DNA from: Leucaena leucocephala | Lineage: Eukaryota > Streptophyta > Magnoliopsida > Fabales > Fabaceae | Length of the DNA: 64,000 nucleotides | Direction: 5' to 3' | NCBI GenBank assembly: GCA_037074615.1 | Contig: CM073550.1 | Span: forward strand, 11,674,001 to 11,738,000 | In this document: piece after piece, positions 1 through 11,687 of the stretch | How the letters are laid out: the number at the start of each line of letters is the position of its first letter | Numbering within the stretch: the stretch's first letter is position 1 | Made by a program: the position numbers and the translations under genes | Notes under the pieces: generated by a model | Database searches by the model: none | Told to the model about the DNA's origin: nothing | The model's input: the letters and a program-made list of their open reading frames with translations, nothing else

Positions 1-2186
1 TATTTCTTTGGCATTCTTCTCTGTCGCTGCTATGCAATGCTTCGCGGGGAGGGTGTGTGATCTCTAGGTCTAGGAAGGGAAGGAGATATGGAAGAATAAA
101 GAATGTGGAGCTGCGTAAACCTCCATGGAATTTAAACAGTGCGTGGTATGTTGTTGGAACTTTCTTCTTCTGTTGTTTATGTGGACATTGCTGCTGTGTG
201 TATTTGTGGGTTGCTGTTTGGGTATATGTATGTATATGAAACGCTGATGCTGTTATGGCTATGAACCATGTGTGTTTATTTATATTCATGGCGATGGATG
301 TTCGGTAGGTATGTGATTATGTGTAAAATATATACTTAGAGAGAGAGTGAGAAAGAAGAAAATTCATGCTGTTGGGGGAGCATAGATGCTGTCATCAGGA
401 ATAAGATTTTGTCCTGGACAGCACGTGAGTATGTATATGCATGCCTTAATCGGTCAAGGAGAATTGTAGAGATATTGGTGGGGAATTCGTGAAACTGTAC
501 GTGTGTGGCTACGAAATGGAGGGATGTGAAGTTAATATATTAAACTACCATATCATAAAGTAGCGTTAGGAACAATGTTATTGGAGGGGGAAATTTTAGG
601 TTATATATGCATATCATGTTGCTGTATTTGCCATCATAGTACAAGATAAAATATTAATTATGAGATGGAAGTTTGAAGTATGTCTAAAGAGACCTAAAAG
701 AATGAATTATATCATGTTTGGTTGAGGTGTTTACATGGAATTTATAAGGGAGGTATAAGGCAACATGTATTCTATGGACACAAGATTTGAAATTTGCAAA
801 GTTAACTTGTGATTAGGGATTTTTCTTCTCTAAACATAGATTTTGGTGATAGTTATAATTGTTACGAATATAAAATCTGTTTGGAAGGTGGTTTCGAATG
901 TAAGCTTACGGAATGTCTTATTTCGAAAATTTAGGAAAATGAAGGGAGAGCGACATCTTGAAATCTAGAGTAAGGATAAACTATATCAGATTATTGCAGG
1001 TGAGTGAATAACATTCCCTACAAATTTACATTTTCAAATGCATTGTTATTTCAAATGATGAATTTCAAATATGGATTTCGAAAAGCAAGTTTGAAATTAT
1101 GGTTTAAATCATTAGACATGATTTTCTTTCGATCGATTTACAAAAGATTATGATTATGCATGAAAATGGATAAAGAGGCTTTAGAAAAAGATTTGACAGT
1201 GAACTGATGTTATTCATGAAATATTCCTATGTGAATTGCATATGTTTTTACAGTAACTTGATTTCGAATGTTCATGCTGTGGTTTTAGAAATTCAAAGTG
1301 GTTTTTACCAATGATTATGGCATTGAAACGATTGAGATTATTTCATGTGAAAAGGACCCCACGCATGATAGAAACGTTTTAGGACAGAATACAGAACGCT
1401 GGTTGCTAACAGCAGTACTGTTAGTCCTTGGTGCACCTTGGTTACTCGAGCTCGACAGTTTGTGGCATAGCCACTAGAATTATTCCGTGGGATTTATTCT
1501 CGCGACAGTTTGTGACATAGCCACCAGAATTATTCGTGGGATTCATTCTCGCGACAGTTTGTGGCCTAGCCACCAGAATTATTTTGTGGGATTCATTCTC
1601 GCGACAGTTAGTGGCTTCGAGCCACCAGAATGGTTAGTTACCCTCGTGGACTGTGTGTCCACTTCTGTTTTCGTTCTGTTGAAGTCTTACAGAAAGATCA
1701 TGATTTTGAAAGGATTGTTTTAAATAGTTTATTGAAACAAATATTTCATATTGTTATTTCCCCTGAAATACAAATGTTTACGAAAAGGTTTACATTAGAT
1801 TGTGAAGTGTTGTGAAATACATTTTCAATATAATTATGCATAGTTTATTCCCTCATTCTTTAAATCATGTTTTTGGGACGTTATTCACAAGTAGATTTTT
1901 GGCTTCAGATAGTGCAGGTGACCCTAATCCTCCGGCTGAGCAGTAAAGGGCCTCGCTGTCGATCCGAAGCATCGTTTGACAGATATTACTTTTGATGTAA
2001 TTACTTTCTTAAGAACTTGTATTATTTTGGAAAGGCTAATGCTGCACATAAACCTTAGAAAAGATTTCGTATGATTTTGAAAAATATTATGAAAACTTTA
2101 AACGGTGTATTTGAGGTTTTAGGCTTTCAGAATATGAAACTATTCATATTCCGTGCCGATCACGGGCCAAATTTCGGGACATGACA
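1..2186 (+). mobile_element. Long gypsy LTR, 5' part cut off by the window edge
   Basis: Sense-strand copy of the LTR family that dominates the window. It ends at 2186 with GGGACATGACA, equivalent to the GGGACGTGACA end of the other copies. The start lies outside the window, so I cannot tell a solo LTR from part of a full element. Recognisable parts, in order, are: the splice-donor-like CAG/GTGAGTG at 997-1006, the four-unit hairpin array at about 1455-1634, the inverted repeat just before it (about 1403-1445), and the acceptor-like TGCAG/GTGACC at 1913-1923. Short open frames inside it (such as 57-239 and 1487-1815) are not genes; the second comes from reading through the tandem array. Confidence 0.85.
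1455..1634 (+). repeat. Tandem hairpin array in LTR, about 4 units
   Basis: Four units of about 50 bp run head to tail. Each has a short inverted repeat of GTGGC...GCCAC type followed by CAGAATTATT and a TCTCGCGACAG stretch. Here two of the hairpins have decayed (GTGACATAGCCAC and GTGGCCTAGCCAC). The last unit carries the longer stem GTGGCTTCGAGCCAC. Confidence 0.8.
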
Positions 2187-2930
2187 GTAGCAGTTTGGTA
2201 ATTGCTACAAAAATTTGACCGTTATAACTCCTCCTTTTAAGGGGAGAAACTTCAGTTTAACTTCGTAATAACTTATTATTGGCATCCAAGACATGTCGTT
2301 AGAGACCCATGTGATTGTTTAGGCCTTCCCATTAAATTATGTCACTTGAACCTTTCATACATTAAGTATATATTAATTAAATGCACACTTATTTTTATAC
2401 TTGATATTTAATTTATTCATCTTTGATTCTTATAAAACAAATTACACTTCATTGTATCGGAGTACAAAAGTTATGTCAGGTGCCAGCTATGAGTACGTGG
2501 CCATACTTCTGTTGAGGCTAATGAAAGAGTCCACCAAGAGTTTCCTTATTGGTTTACATGATGAATGAGAAATGATGACAAACCTTACTCGACTGAATTT
2601 AGAAATCTTTCACTCAGCCAATTAGACCATGCGAGATATACTACGTATAATGTTAATGGGTTCAAGTTTTGTACGATTACACATGATTAGGAATTACTCA
2701 CTCAAAACTCTAGAGTTTATGACACATTTGGGACGAGGAGTTATGCTAGTAGTAGTGATGCAACATACGAGGTATCACTTATTATAGAAAACTTATTCAC
2801 GACATTGAGTTTAATAAAATATCTATATATCTACATATGGACATATGCATACATAGTATTAAAAAAATAATATATATAATTATCATTAAACAAACAAAAT
2901 TGATTAATTCTTTATTAAATCTGGAACATT
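2187..2930. other. Intergenic, no gene seen
   Basis: AT-rich sequence between the truncated LTR and the CACTA-like repeat cluster. I find no coding similarity and no structured RNA. Confidence 0.5.
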
Positions 2931-2931
2931 T

Positions 2932-4193
2932 GTAGCGGTTTTCTAACCTCTACAAACGTTAAACTGGCGGGAAAAATTGGATTTTGAAATGTTTTTTCAC
3001 CATGGTGCCATCTTTTCTAGCCCTTAGAAAACCGCTACAAATTTTGGCGCAATTATGAAATTTTTTGTTTCCCGCCTAAATTTACTAGCTGATTATGAAT
3101 CGTTACAAATATTTTTGCCCATAGAAAATATTTTCCTTTCCCGCTAACTAAGGTCAACTTTGTAGCAGATTCATAACCTCTACAAATGTTGTGTTTTTTC
3201 TTATTTTTATTAAAAATTTCTAGTGGTGTATCTACCTGCTACTAAATTCTTTCAACTATTAGAAATATTTGTAGCATTTTGACCCGTCCTGCATAGCAGT
3301 TTTCTAAACTGTTACAAAAATGTTTGTAGCACTAGTTTTTCTAGCTGTTAATGAAATCGCAAGAAAATGTCATTGCAGCAATTTAAACTGCTACAGATGC
3401 AAAAAACAAACGGCTAGAAAACACCTTCATTTTTGTAGTGTATGAAGTTGAAAGTAAATTCTACCCCAATATCTAAGTTATCAACGCTAAAGGTTGGGTC
3501 CTCAGACAACCTCGTCCGACCATCATGATTCTAGACAGGTCTGTTAGGATCCATTGGTTCTTTACCGGGTTAACGAGACATAATTTTTTATTAGGATCTA
3601 AGGAAAAAATTTGGCAGGGCTTTGGTATACATAATGGCCAAAAGTGGAAAACTGAGGGGTGGTGACATATTTGTAGAAGTTGATTTTGTAGCGGTTTTGA
3701 AACAACCGTTACAAAAAGTGTGCAACATCTCTGGCGGTTGTCCCCCCAACCACTACAAAGTTGTGACATGTAGCTTGTCTGCTCGTGTATAGATGTGCAG
3801 TTTGTAGCAATTAGGGGAAAACCGCTATAAAGAGCTTTAGACATTTCTAGCAGTTGTCTACCAACCCTATAAAGTTATGACACATCACCTGTCTATTCAT
3901 TTTTCATGAGAATTTCTAGCAGTTGACTAAGAAATTGCTACAAATTTGTGTCGATGTTTGTAACGGTTTACTTGTTAAACTGCCACAAAATGACTACTAC
4001 AAATATGGCGCTAGCTTGGCACCAAATTTGTAGCACTAAACCGCTACAAAATCATGACAAAAAATGGAACTTGGTCAAAATGATGCAAATTTATAGTGAT
4101 TTTGTATTCTAATCGCTATAAATTGTATAGTATGTAGCTGTTCATGATGACCGTTACAAAGTCACCACTACAAAATCAAGTTATTTTGTAGTG
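2932..4193. mobile_element. Non-autonomous CACTA-like element(s), subterminal repeat cluster
   Basis: About 1.26 kb packed with short sub-repeats in both orientations, of the form TTTGTAGCGGTTTT and its complement AACCGCTACAAA. They recur at roughly 40-100 bp spacing. Two outward CACTA-type termini are visible: CACTACAAAAATGAAGG (complement, ending at 3440) and CACTACAAAATAACTTG (complement, ending at 4193). Dense TIR-proximal sub-repeats and CACTA termini are hallmarks of the CACTA (En/Spm) superfamily. No transposase is encoded here, and the open frame at 3473-3844 minus is a chance product of the repeats. I could not identify a matching left terminus, so there may be two overlapping or truncated elements. 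Confidence 0.6.
4166..4193. repeat. Perfect 28-bp CACTA hairpin
   Basis: CACTACAAAAT, a 6-nt loop (CAAGTT), then ATTTTGTAGTG: an 11-bp perfect stem. Two CACTA-type ends face each other with only 6 bp between them. Confidence 0.85.
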
Positions 4194-6634
4194 AAAGGTC
4201 TAACAATTAATGTAACATCTTGTTGTAACTATTATTCTCTTCGATCTTTGATATAAGATGTTTCATAATTTTGCCCCCTCAAATTGAGAAAAGTTGTTAG
4301 ATTACTTTATTTGTTCAAAAATACTTCAGTATTTCAATTATAGCCCTCTTAACAAAAGGATGACTTCATAATGCCTTCTTAAGTTAAGCTATTATAATTA
4401 TAGGATATTGATATATATCATAAAATAAATATGATCATTGTAGACCTAACAAATCTTGAATATATATTTCTAATATTTTTGCTTTTATAAGAATTACTTA
4501 TATAATTGATATCACTTATATAATTATTTTTTTTTTAATTTTCATTCCATTTTATAAGGCAATCACATCATGCACAACTCATCACATTATTTTTCTTAAG
4601 ATTTTGTCCATGTTTAACATGGCAATTATAATATCAAAACAACAACAAAATAATAACAACATAGGCATTGCACATAATATTTTCATGAGTCTCACATGCC
4701 ACATGATTTGTTTTGAATTTATCCAAAGTATTTGGCGTTTGAATAGTTTACATTGTTTATGATTTATAAATAGTGTGATCTATTAAGTTTTTATATTTTA
4801 AATAAATATTTTTCATATAATTTTGTGATATTTTCTATACATATCAATTAGAGAAATATTTAATCCTCTAGGAAGTAAAGAAATATGTCTAATATATACA
4901 AAAAAAATAAAATGTGCATTTTTTTAGACGAGCCATCAGCAACTAGAATATAAATATATTGAGTTGTTATATTTTAATTGAATAGAATTTAGATGTCGTG
5001 AGATTTTTTTAAGTATTTTGATATTTTTTATGCATTTTCTTATGCCAACTTTTATCCAGGCACTAGGCTTATTCGGATTCTTTTTCCAAAACTTTTGGTA
5101 AGATTTACAAAAATGACTCCTGAGGGTAAAAGTTTTATATTAGTCCAAAAACAAGTTATATTTCACTGTTCAAACATTAAAATAAACCCCTTTAAAATAT
5201 ATCTAAAAAATTAATAGAGTAGAGTCGTTGACCGATCATGTGGGGCCTGATGAACTGTTTAGCCTTTTCAGGCTCTACCAAACTCAAACAGCTAATGTAT
5301 ATAAAGCCAATTAGTTAATTTGGAATCATGCCAACTATATGGATGGACACACCCTGGGCTCCTAACTAACTTGCTATATAAAAATTGTATCGCTTTGTAG
5401 ATAAAATATAATTTTCTGGGTACAATTACCCTAGAATCCCAGATCAAATAAATAAATATTGGTCCAAAAAAATTTTATATTTATAAATTAAATTTATAAA
5501 TCACACTATAAATTGGATATTATATTAAAAATTGGAGAAGTAATATATTTATAAGTCGAGTTCCTTCGTTTATAAGTCAAACACGAAAAAAAATTGAATT
5601 ACTTGGGACTTTTAGTATTTAATTTCTTTACATGTGTTATGTGGCTAATTTTTCCTTAATAATTTTAATATTTTATTTTAAATGATAGAAGAAATTTTAT
5701 TTCTTTACAAAATAAATAGCATAATAAATTAAGATAAAAATAAAATTATTAATTTTTATTCTATGATCAATGATACATTATGTGTTAACAAACCTACTAT
5801 ATAGCATTTTCTTTCATGTTATACTTTATTTGATCCTTTTTATATGGCTAGGTTAACTACTTTTTTGAGGTGAAGGAAATTAGTTAAATGTCAAATTTTT
5901 TTATATTTTTTCAACATGACCCTTAATTAATTTAAAGTAATTATTTAAGTATAAGGCATAAATGTTTTATTAAATTTTGTAAAACGTCTTGTATATATAT
6001 TAAGGATCAGTAATATGTATGGTTTTATAAATAGAACATGATAGAGTATTATCTTTATAGAATATCAAATTATCTATTTTATCGAGTTAAAAAATTTTAT
6101 TCAGTCTAATCTTCAAAAACAAGCTTTACGGTATATATCAAATGGATCTTGTATTTAGGACCCTAATATTCAAAGTTCGTACTAGAGAGCTTAGGCTTCA
6201 TATTTACGAGGGATGGCCTGGATGAGGATATTCTTTTAGCCTTATTTATATAGGGTAAGGAGAGAATATTTATTTTGGTCATATTTATAAGATATGGAAA
6301 AAAAATTATATGGACGTATAATTTTACCATTCATTTATTTATGTTAATTTTATTTATATTAGATATAATGTATATTAAATAGTGATAAAATTGAAAAGTT
6401 ATTGAATTTTATATTATGGTGTAGTTAATAAAGTTTAAGGTTTTTTTCTTTGTCTGTATGAAATGTACTGAAAATAACTTATAACTAGAATCAGATGAAT
6501 ATATATATATATATATATATATCTTTGGAATCATTTATACTTGAATTGAACTAGTTAATAATTTTATTCTATTTTTTAAAATGAACCATAAGAAGAAATG
6601 AAGAATGGTTCTATTCTACATTTTTTTCTATCAA
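4194..6634. other. AT-rich intergenic DNA with (AT)n microsatellite
   Basis: I see no gene. The sequence is very AT-rich, and an (AT)n run lies at about 6497-6522. The stretch ends at the CACTA terminus at 6635. Confidence 0.5.
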
Positions 6635-6880
6635 CACTACTAGAAAAAAGTTATATAATAAAAGTTAAAAGTGACATTTCATGTGATATTTTGACCGGCA
6701 TTAATTATACCGCCGTTGCAAGTCTAGCTTTTAACGACGGTTGTAAAATCGCTGTTAAATATAATACTTTAACAATTTTTATAAAACTGTCGTTATATAT
6801 TTAGAACAACTATCGTTACAATCTATACTTGTAATAACGATTTTCACAAAAACTACCATTAAATGCTTTTTTTGTACACT
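6635..6880 (+). mobile_element. CACTA transposon left terminus and subterminal repeats
   Basis: Starts with CACTACTAGAAAAAAG, a typical plant CACTA terminal inverted repeat. Subterminal repeats follow, of the type TTTTAACGACGGTTG, AAATCGCTGTTAAA and AACAACTATCGTTACA. The order and wording match the terminus at 52562 (both have CATTTCATG..GATTTTG/ATTTTG and ATTAATTATACC/GAATTATACC). The open frame at 6598-6804 is a shadow of these repeats. Confidence 0.7.
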
Positions 6881-7102
6881 TTCTTCTAATTTTTCCATCT
6901 ATACCACCCTGTATTTGCTATAATGAAGACATACTATAGGCATCAAAGTATGAAATAAGCAATAGAAAATTTCAAATTAAATATTAATATATAGTAATAA
7001 AGTAATTCGAATTCTTATTAATGTATGCAATGAACCAAAATATAATACACTCATATATACACATACATTACACAATCATATATACACAAAATAGATTATC
7101 GA

Positions 7103-9813
7103 TTAAGGCAAGTTCTCCAGGATGATTTTTGCCAAAGCATCCATCATTGAGTGGATTTTCTCATCTTCAAATCTCATTTTGTTTTGCTTGAACACTGCAA
7201 GTTAGAAGTAATAGGTAAATATTCAAGATGTTATAAGGTCTAAATATTGATTACTTCATACCTCATGTAAGCTATCCGTGATTCCTATCTTAATGATCTC
7301 GTGCACATATTGGATTATATAATATCCACACTCAACACTGCCAAGTTGACTATGGTACAAACAAAATGGAAAAACACAGAGCACATTAGTGATTATCTTT
7401 CACCCTAATAAATTTATAAAACCTGAAACTTAATTATTTGAAAAGTACTTACTCGAGGATAAATCCATGAAGGATTAGTACTAACTGGATGGCCTCTGAA
7501 CAAGTTAAAACCTTACATAGCCCTATCTCCAATTGAAAAAAAAAGATAGCAATTAACTTCCTAATATTAACAAATCTAAAAAGAAAAACTCATGAGTTGA
7601 CGATGGAAAAAATCTCGGTATCTGGCTGACCAAACAATGAATCAAACCAGTATACTACATTGGCTTTAGGGGCTATGACAAACAGAGTCCAATGTGTATT
7701 ACAAAATATGAACAATGTTATATATGAATATAGACTAATATGTATATGAGTGTGCCAAGTATAAGAGTATACTTACCCTTTAATGTAAGGTGCAAAATAT
7801 ATCTTCCTCTTGATGCGGGTCATAATGTCGACCATGTACATAATCCTTCAGCTCCTATTGGTGCCTATCTCTTAGACACATTAAGGACACATGAAGCAAT
7901 ATGTGTCTCCTCTTGCTTCTTCTAGGTATCTCCGATAGAAGTGGCTATTGTTAATAGAGAAAGGAGTCAGTATTGCTTGAATGGTTAAACATAAAGTATT
8001 AAAATAAAGTTGCAACTTACAATATGCATACTAGATGGCAGTTGAATCTAGCTCCTCAAAATTCAAGAATTGCACTATGACATTCCTATCCAGGGTGAAT
8101 TTGTAAAGCTCTTGTGTGGTCAAAACCCCAGACAGAATTGTGAAACTAAGTGCTTCCTCTAATCCTATTGCCATAGAGTGGAGAGTTGCCATACCAAAAT
8201 ATCCAGAGGATATTTTCTCAAGAAGAAGTATGAGCTTGTCTACTTTTGCCCTCTGAACCTTGGACTTTTGTGGTGCATTTTCTAGTTCTGGGCCCTTTTG
8301 GGATTTGCTTTTGAGGTACCTTCTCTAGTACCAGCTCTGGTATGACCCGTTTTCTGAATTTGATCAGATATGTTTGCTACATAATAAACTACCCTAAAGC
8401 TTGCTCCAATATTTTGACCTCGTCAATGGGGTAAGGAACCAGTGTAGTGCTTGATCGCTTCTTTATGTACTTTGACCTTTGCATTGCCATCAGGAATTAT
8501 TTTCTAGTGAATTGTTGTGGCATCCAGGTACACAGACCATAAGTGATGAAGGATATAGTCCCTTAGTTTGTCACAATGAAGATACACAATAAAGCATGTC
8601 TATGGAGGGTGTACTTCTTCTTTGAGAGGTAGAGCTAATAGATGTCCCTTGGATGACTCCTTTCGGGACCCCTCTCACTAGACCTGGGTGGTCAGGGGTT
8701 CCAATAACTGTCTCTAGGATGTCCATTCCTTTTTAGGAACAAAACACCCTTAGGATGCATGTTACTCAAGTGCATCCTACAACGTATACAAGTTACCAAG
8801 TTAAAATAACTGATGAGCAAGTAATAACATATAAATTCTTAATATTTAAATTAATTACTTACAACCCTCTCAACAACTATATTAATGTTAGAGTAATATA
8901 TTGTCCCTTCTTCACCCTCGCAGCCTTCTATTTTTGTTGGTCAGATAGACGCTGAATGCTAATGGATAAAGAAGGGTCTGAGGAAGTAGAGTCTGATGTT
9001 GGTTGTTGTGCAGCCTCCAACTACTCTTGCACAATTTTCCTCTCAAGGACACTGTAGCCCCTTCAAGACATATAGTGTTAGTACACATTCTTCTTGGCTA
9101 TTTCTTGATTCATCTTACAAATAGCCTATAAAAATGAAACAAAGTTATATTAGTTGATTCAAATGTACATTCATCACTAACTAAGTTAATTAAAATGTAA
9201 GTTTACAACATACATCAAACCTTTTAAGTAGCCTATTCCCGTTGTTGATGAAATAATGTCAAAGCTTTGTCACTAACATTGGGGTATGTGTTCTTCGGAT
9301 GCTCCCCCATCTTAGTGCCTCAGAGATAGTCATTCTCAAGGTTTAACTTAAAGTCCCTCCACCATTCATCATATTGCTTTAAGATGCGATGCTTCATTCT
9401 TGAAGTGGCGGGAATGTCAAAATTTTGCTGCGTGGAAGTACAAAAAGCATATAAGATGAACCTATAATAAGGGACAAAAATCATGAATAACTAAAATAGA
9501 TAAGTGGAATATAGCATTAGAAATGTACCAAAATGTCCTCCTAAATTATATCCTTGTCTTTATAGTCGACCGCCTTCTAGTTGGGGTACATAATGCTAAT
9601 CTTAGCACATACTATATGGCCAATATAACTGTTAAATGTTGGCCTATTTTGACCAGTTGCCTTTATGTCAGCTTCAAAGTCAACTGGCAACCTTGTGAGA
9701 TTTGACCCCTCATCTGTCCTAGAGACCCATTTCATACTGGTTGGGTCTCTTCCTCTTTTCTTTCCTTGCTGACTAGAACCTGAACTTAAACCTATTGAAC
9801 CTAAATTGTCCAT
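7103..9813 (-). pseudogene. Decayed CACTA (En/Spm, Ptta-type) gene: Transposase_24-like N-terminus plus Ulp1/C48 protease C-terminus
   Basis: Multi-exon remnant read on the minus strand. The first exon (9813 to about 9521) starts MDNLGSIG and has the plant En/Spm Transposase_24 pattern (TRLPVDFEADIKATGQNRPT, then SYIGHIV). Probable exon 2 (9427-9221) continues with RMKHRILKQYDEWWRDFK. Exon 3 starts near 9125 (AICKMNQEIAKKN). About 8540-8340 resembles the domain (DUF8039-like) that often sits before Ulp1 in these proteins (QALG.FIMW.KHLIKF, with stops). The C-terminal cysteine protease follows: HWTLFVIAPKANVVYWFDSL (catalytic His codon 7692-7694, Asp 7641-7643) and QLGSVECGYYIIQYVHEII (catalytic Cys codon 7328-7330). 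A last exon at 7194-7103 ends ALAKIILENLP and stop. Ulp1 enzymes are SUMO-type isopeptidases, and plant transposons commonly carry such domains. Several in-frame stops, two of them at expected Trp codons in exon 1, show it is dead. The exon joins are my inference. Confidence 0.7.
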
Positions 9814-10836
9814 GCTATGTTCAAAAAATAATAAACAAAGTTAAAAATACTATACAACTAACCATCCAAAATAGTGAACTAATCTCCTAAATTACAATTC
9901 CATTGAGCCACTTGTTTAGAAATTAAGAATCTCAAAACAACATACTATATTATACTCTTTAAACCTCAATTTTAACACCTTACTTTATATTGAACGTCTT
10001 ATGGGCCATTTGGTAGTATTTAAAATCACTTAAACATCCATTGAAGTTCAATTACTAAATCTAGAATTTTTAACTCACGGGTATTGTTCATGTGGTATTT
10101 CCAGATTAAGTGATGAACTTCAAAAAATCATAACTAATTCTAGAAAAATTGAAATAAAGTGATTCAAAAGAATACTCAAAGCTAACATAATTAAATTTAA
10201 GGAAAAAATACTTCTCAGACCAAATTCTCAGCCAATCAATATATACTTGGTGTCAAAAATACTATTCATTTGGTGAAAACTTAAAACAGTTTTCGGTCCC
10301 TAACTTTGAAAATTCTGTTCTCTTTGTACAAACATGGAAATAAGGCATTCTTAGTGTCAAAATGAAACTTGACATGTTAATTAAGTATGGGTAATTTATT
10401 GTATGTTTATTTAAAGAATTACTATTTTTCCTAAGCAAATGCAAATTACTTCCAAAAACTGAAATCTTTCATTTATACATTATGTAAGTCATCACATAAC
10501 ATAATTTACCATCAATCATGCTATCTATCTACTAAATTATCTTCATCTTCCTCCATCTTTGATAACCTGCTGGTGTTGAGATGACATGGAGGGGTAAGAT
10601 TTCTGGGGAAATGATATTATACAATGTATGCAACTACATGCTTGATGTCAATATGTGTACTTAATGATCATGCTTGCATAATGATAACTTTACATATTTC
10701 CATGTTTCCATAATTATAACATATAGCCATAGTATAAAAAGAAATAGAGCATTACTCAATCATACATGCTTCACAGAATCAAAGTAAGCAATTATCATAT
10801 AAAACATTCAAGCAATATAAGCATACAAGTAGGTAA
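9814..10836. other. Transposon-derived non-coding DNA upstream of element A
   Basis: AT-rich, with no gene. The stretch around 10575-10640 (GGAGGGGTAAGATTTCTGGGGAA) resembles 52460-52490 in the second cluster (GGAGGGGTGAGATTCAGGGGAA), so it belongs to an older shared repeat. Element A landed inside it. Confidence 0.4.
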
Positions 10837-10841
10837 GTTCA
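10837..10841. repeat. Target-site duplication of element A, left copy
   Basis: GTTCA, matched exactly by 19788-19792. This fixes both ends of element A. Confidence 0.9.
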
Positions 10842-11459
10842 TGTCACGTCCCAAAATTTGGACCGTGACCGGCACAGAATATGAAAAATTTCACATTCTG
10901 AAAGCCTAAGACCTCAAATACATCGTTTAAAGTTTCCATAACATTTTCAATATAAACACAATCTTTTCTAAGGTCTATGTGGAGCATTTACCTTTTTATC
11001 AAAGTAACACAAGTACTTAATAAAGATTAAAATCAATCTTGTTAAAAAGACAATGCTTCGGATCTGCGACGAGGCTCTTTACTGCTCAGCGGGAGGATTA
11101 GGGTCACCTGCACTATCTGAGGCCAAATAATCTACTCGTGAATAACATCCCAAGAAAATCATGATTCAAAATAATGTGAAATAACAATGCATAAACATGT
11201 ATCAAACATCTCGTATTTCAATGCAAACTTTTCTGTAACCATTTTCTTTCAAGGAAAACAATTTGACATAATCATTTGAAATCAATAATCCTTTTAGACC
11301 ATAATCTTTTCCGTAAACATTATCGTTTCATATATTCACTTTGAAATAACTATTTCAACTAAATCATTGAAAACAATCCTTTCAAAACCATGATCTTTCT
11401 GTAGGACTTCAACAGAACAAAAACAGACATGGACACACAGTCCACGAGGGTAACTAACC

Positions 11460-11640
11460 ATTCTGGTGGCTCGAAGCCACTAACTGTCGCGAGAACGAAT
11501 CCCACGAAATAATTCTGGTGGCTATGCCACAAACTGTCGCGAGAATAAATCCCACGAAATAATTCTGGTAGCTCAAGGCCACAAACTGTCGCGAGAACGA
11601 ATCCCACGAAATAATTCTGGTGGCTATGCCACAAACTGTC
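11460..11640 (-). repeat. Tandem hairpin array, 4 units (element A, left LTR)
   Basis: Units of 50-54 bp. Hairpins: GTGGCTCGAAGCCAC (11466-11480), GTGGCTATGCCAC (11518-11530), a decayed GTAGCTCAAGGCCAC, and GTGGCTATGCCAC again. Stem length varies between units but pairing is mostly kept. The spacer between them carries TGTCGCGAGAA and CCCACGAAATAATTC. Confidence 0.85.
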
Positions 11641-11668
11641 GAGCTCGAATACCAAGGTGCACCAAGGA

Positions 11669-11687
11669 CTAACAGTACTGCTGTTAG
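11669..11687. repeat. Conserved 19-nt inverted repeat in LTR
   Basis: CTAACAGTACTGCTGTTAG: a 7-bp stem with a 5-nt loop, immediately beside the hairpin array. The same sequence is found in the other LTR copies, for example 41330-41348 and, in the opposite orientation, 51542-51560. Confidence 0.8.

Noticed and set aside
11460..11640. CRISPR-like array of regularly spaced palindromic repeats
   Set aside because: Spacers are themselves conserved between units, the array lies in a retrotransposon LTR, and the sequence is plant nuclear DNA.
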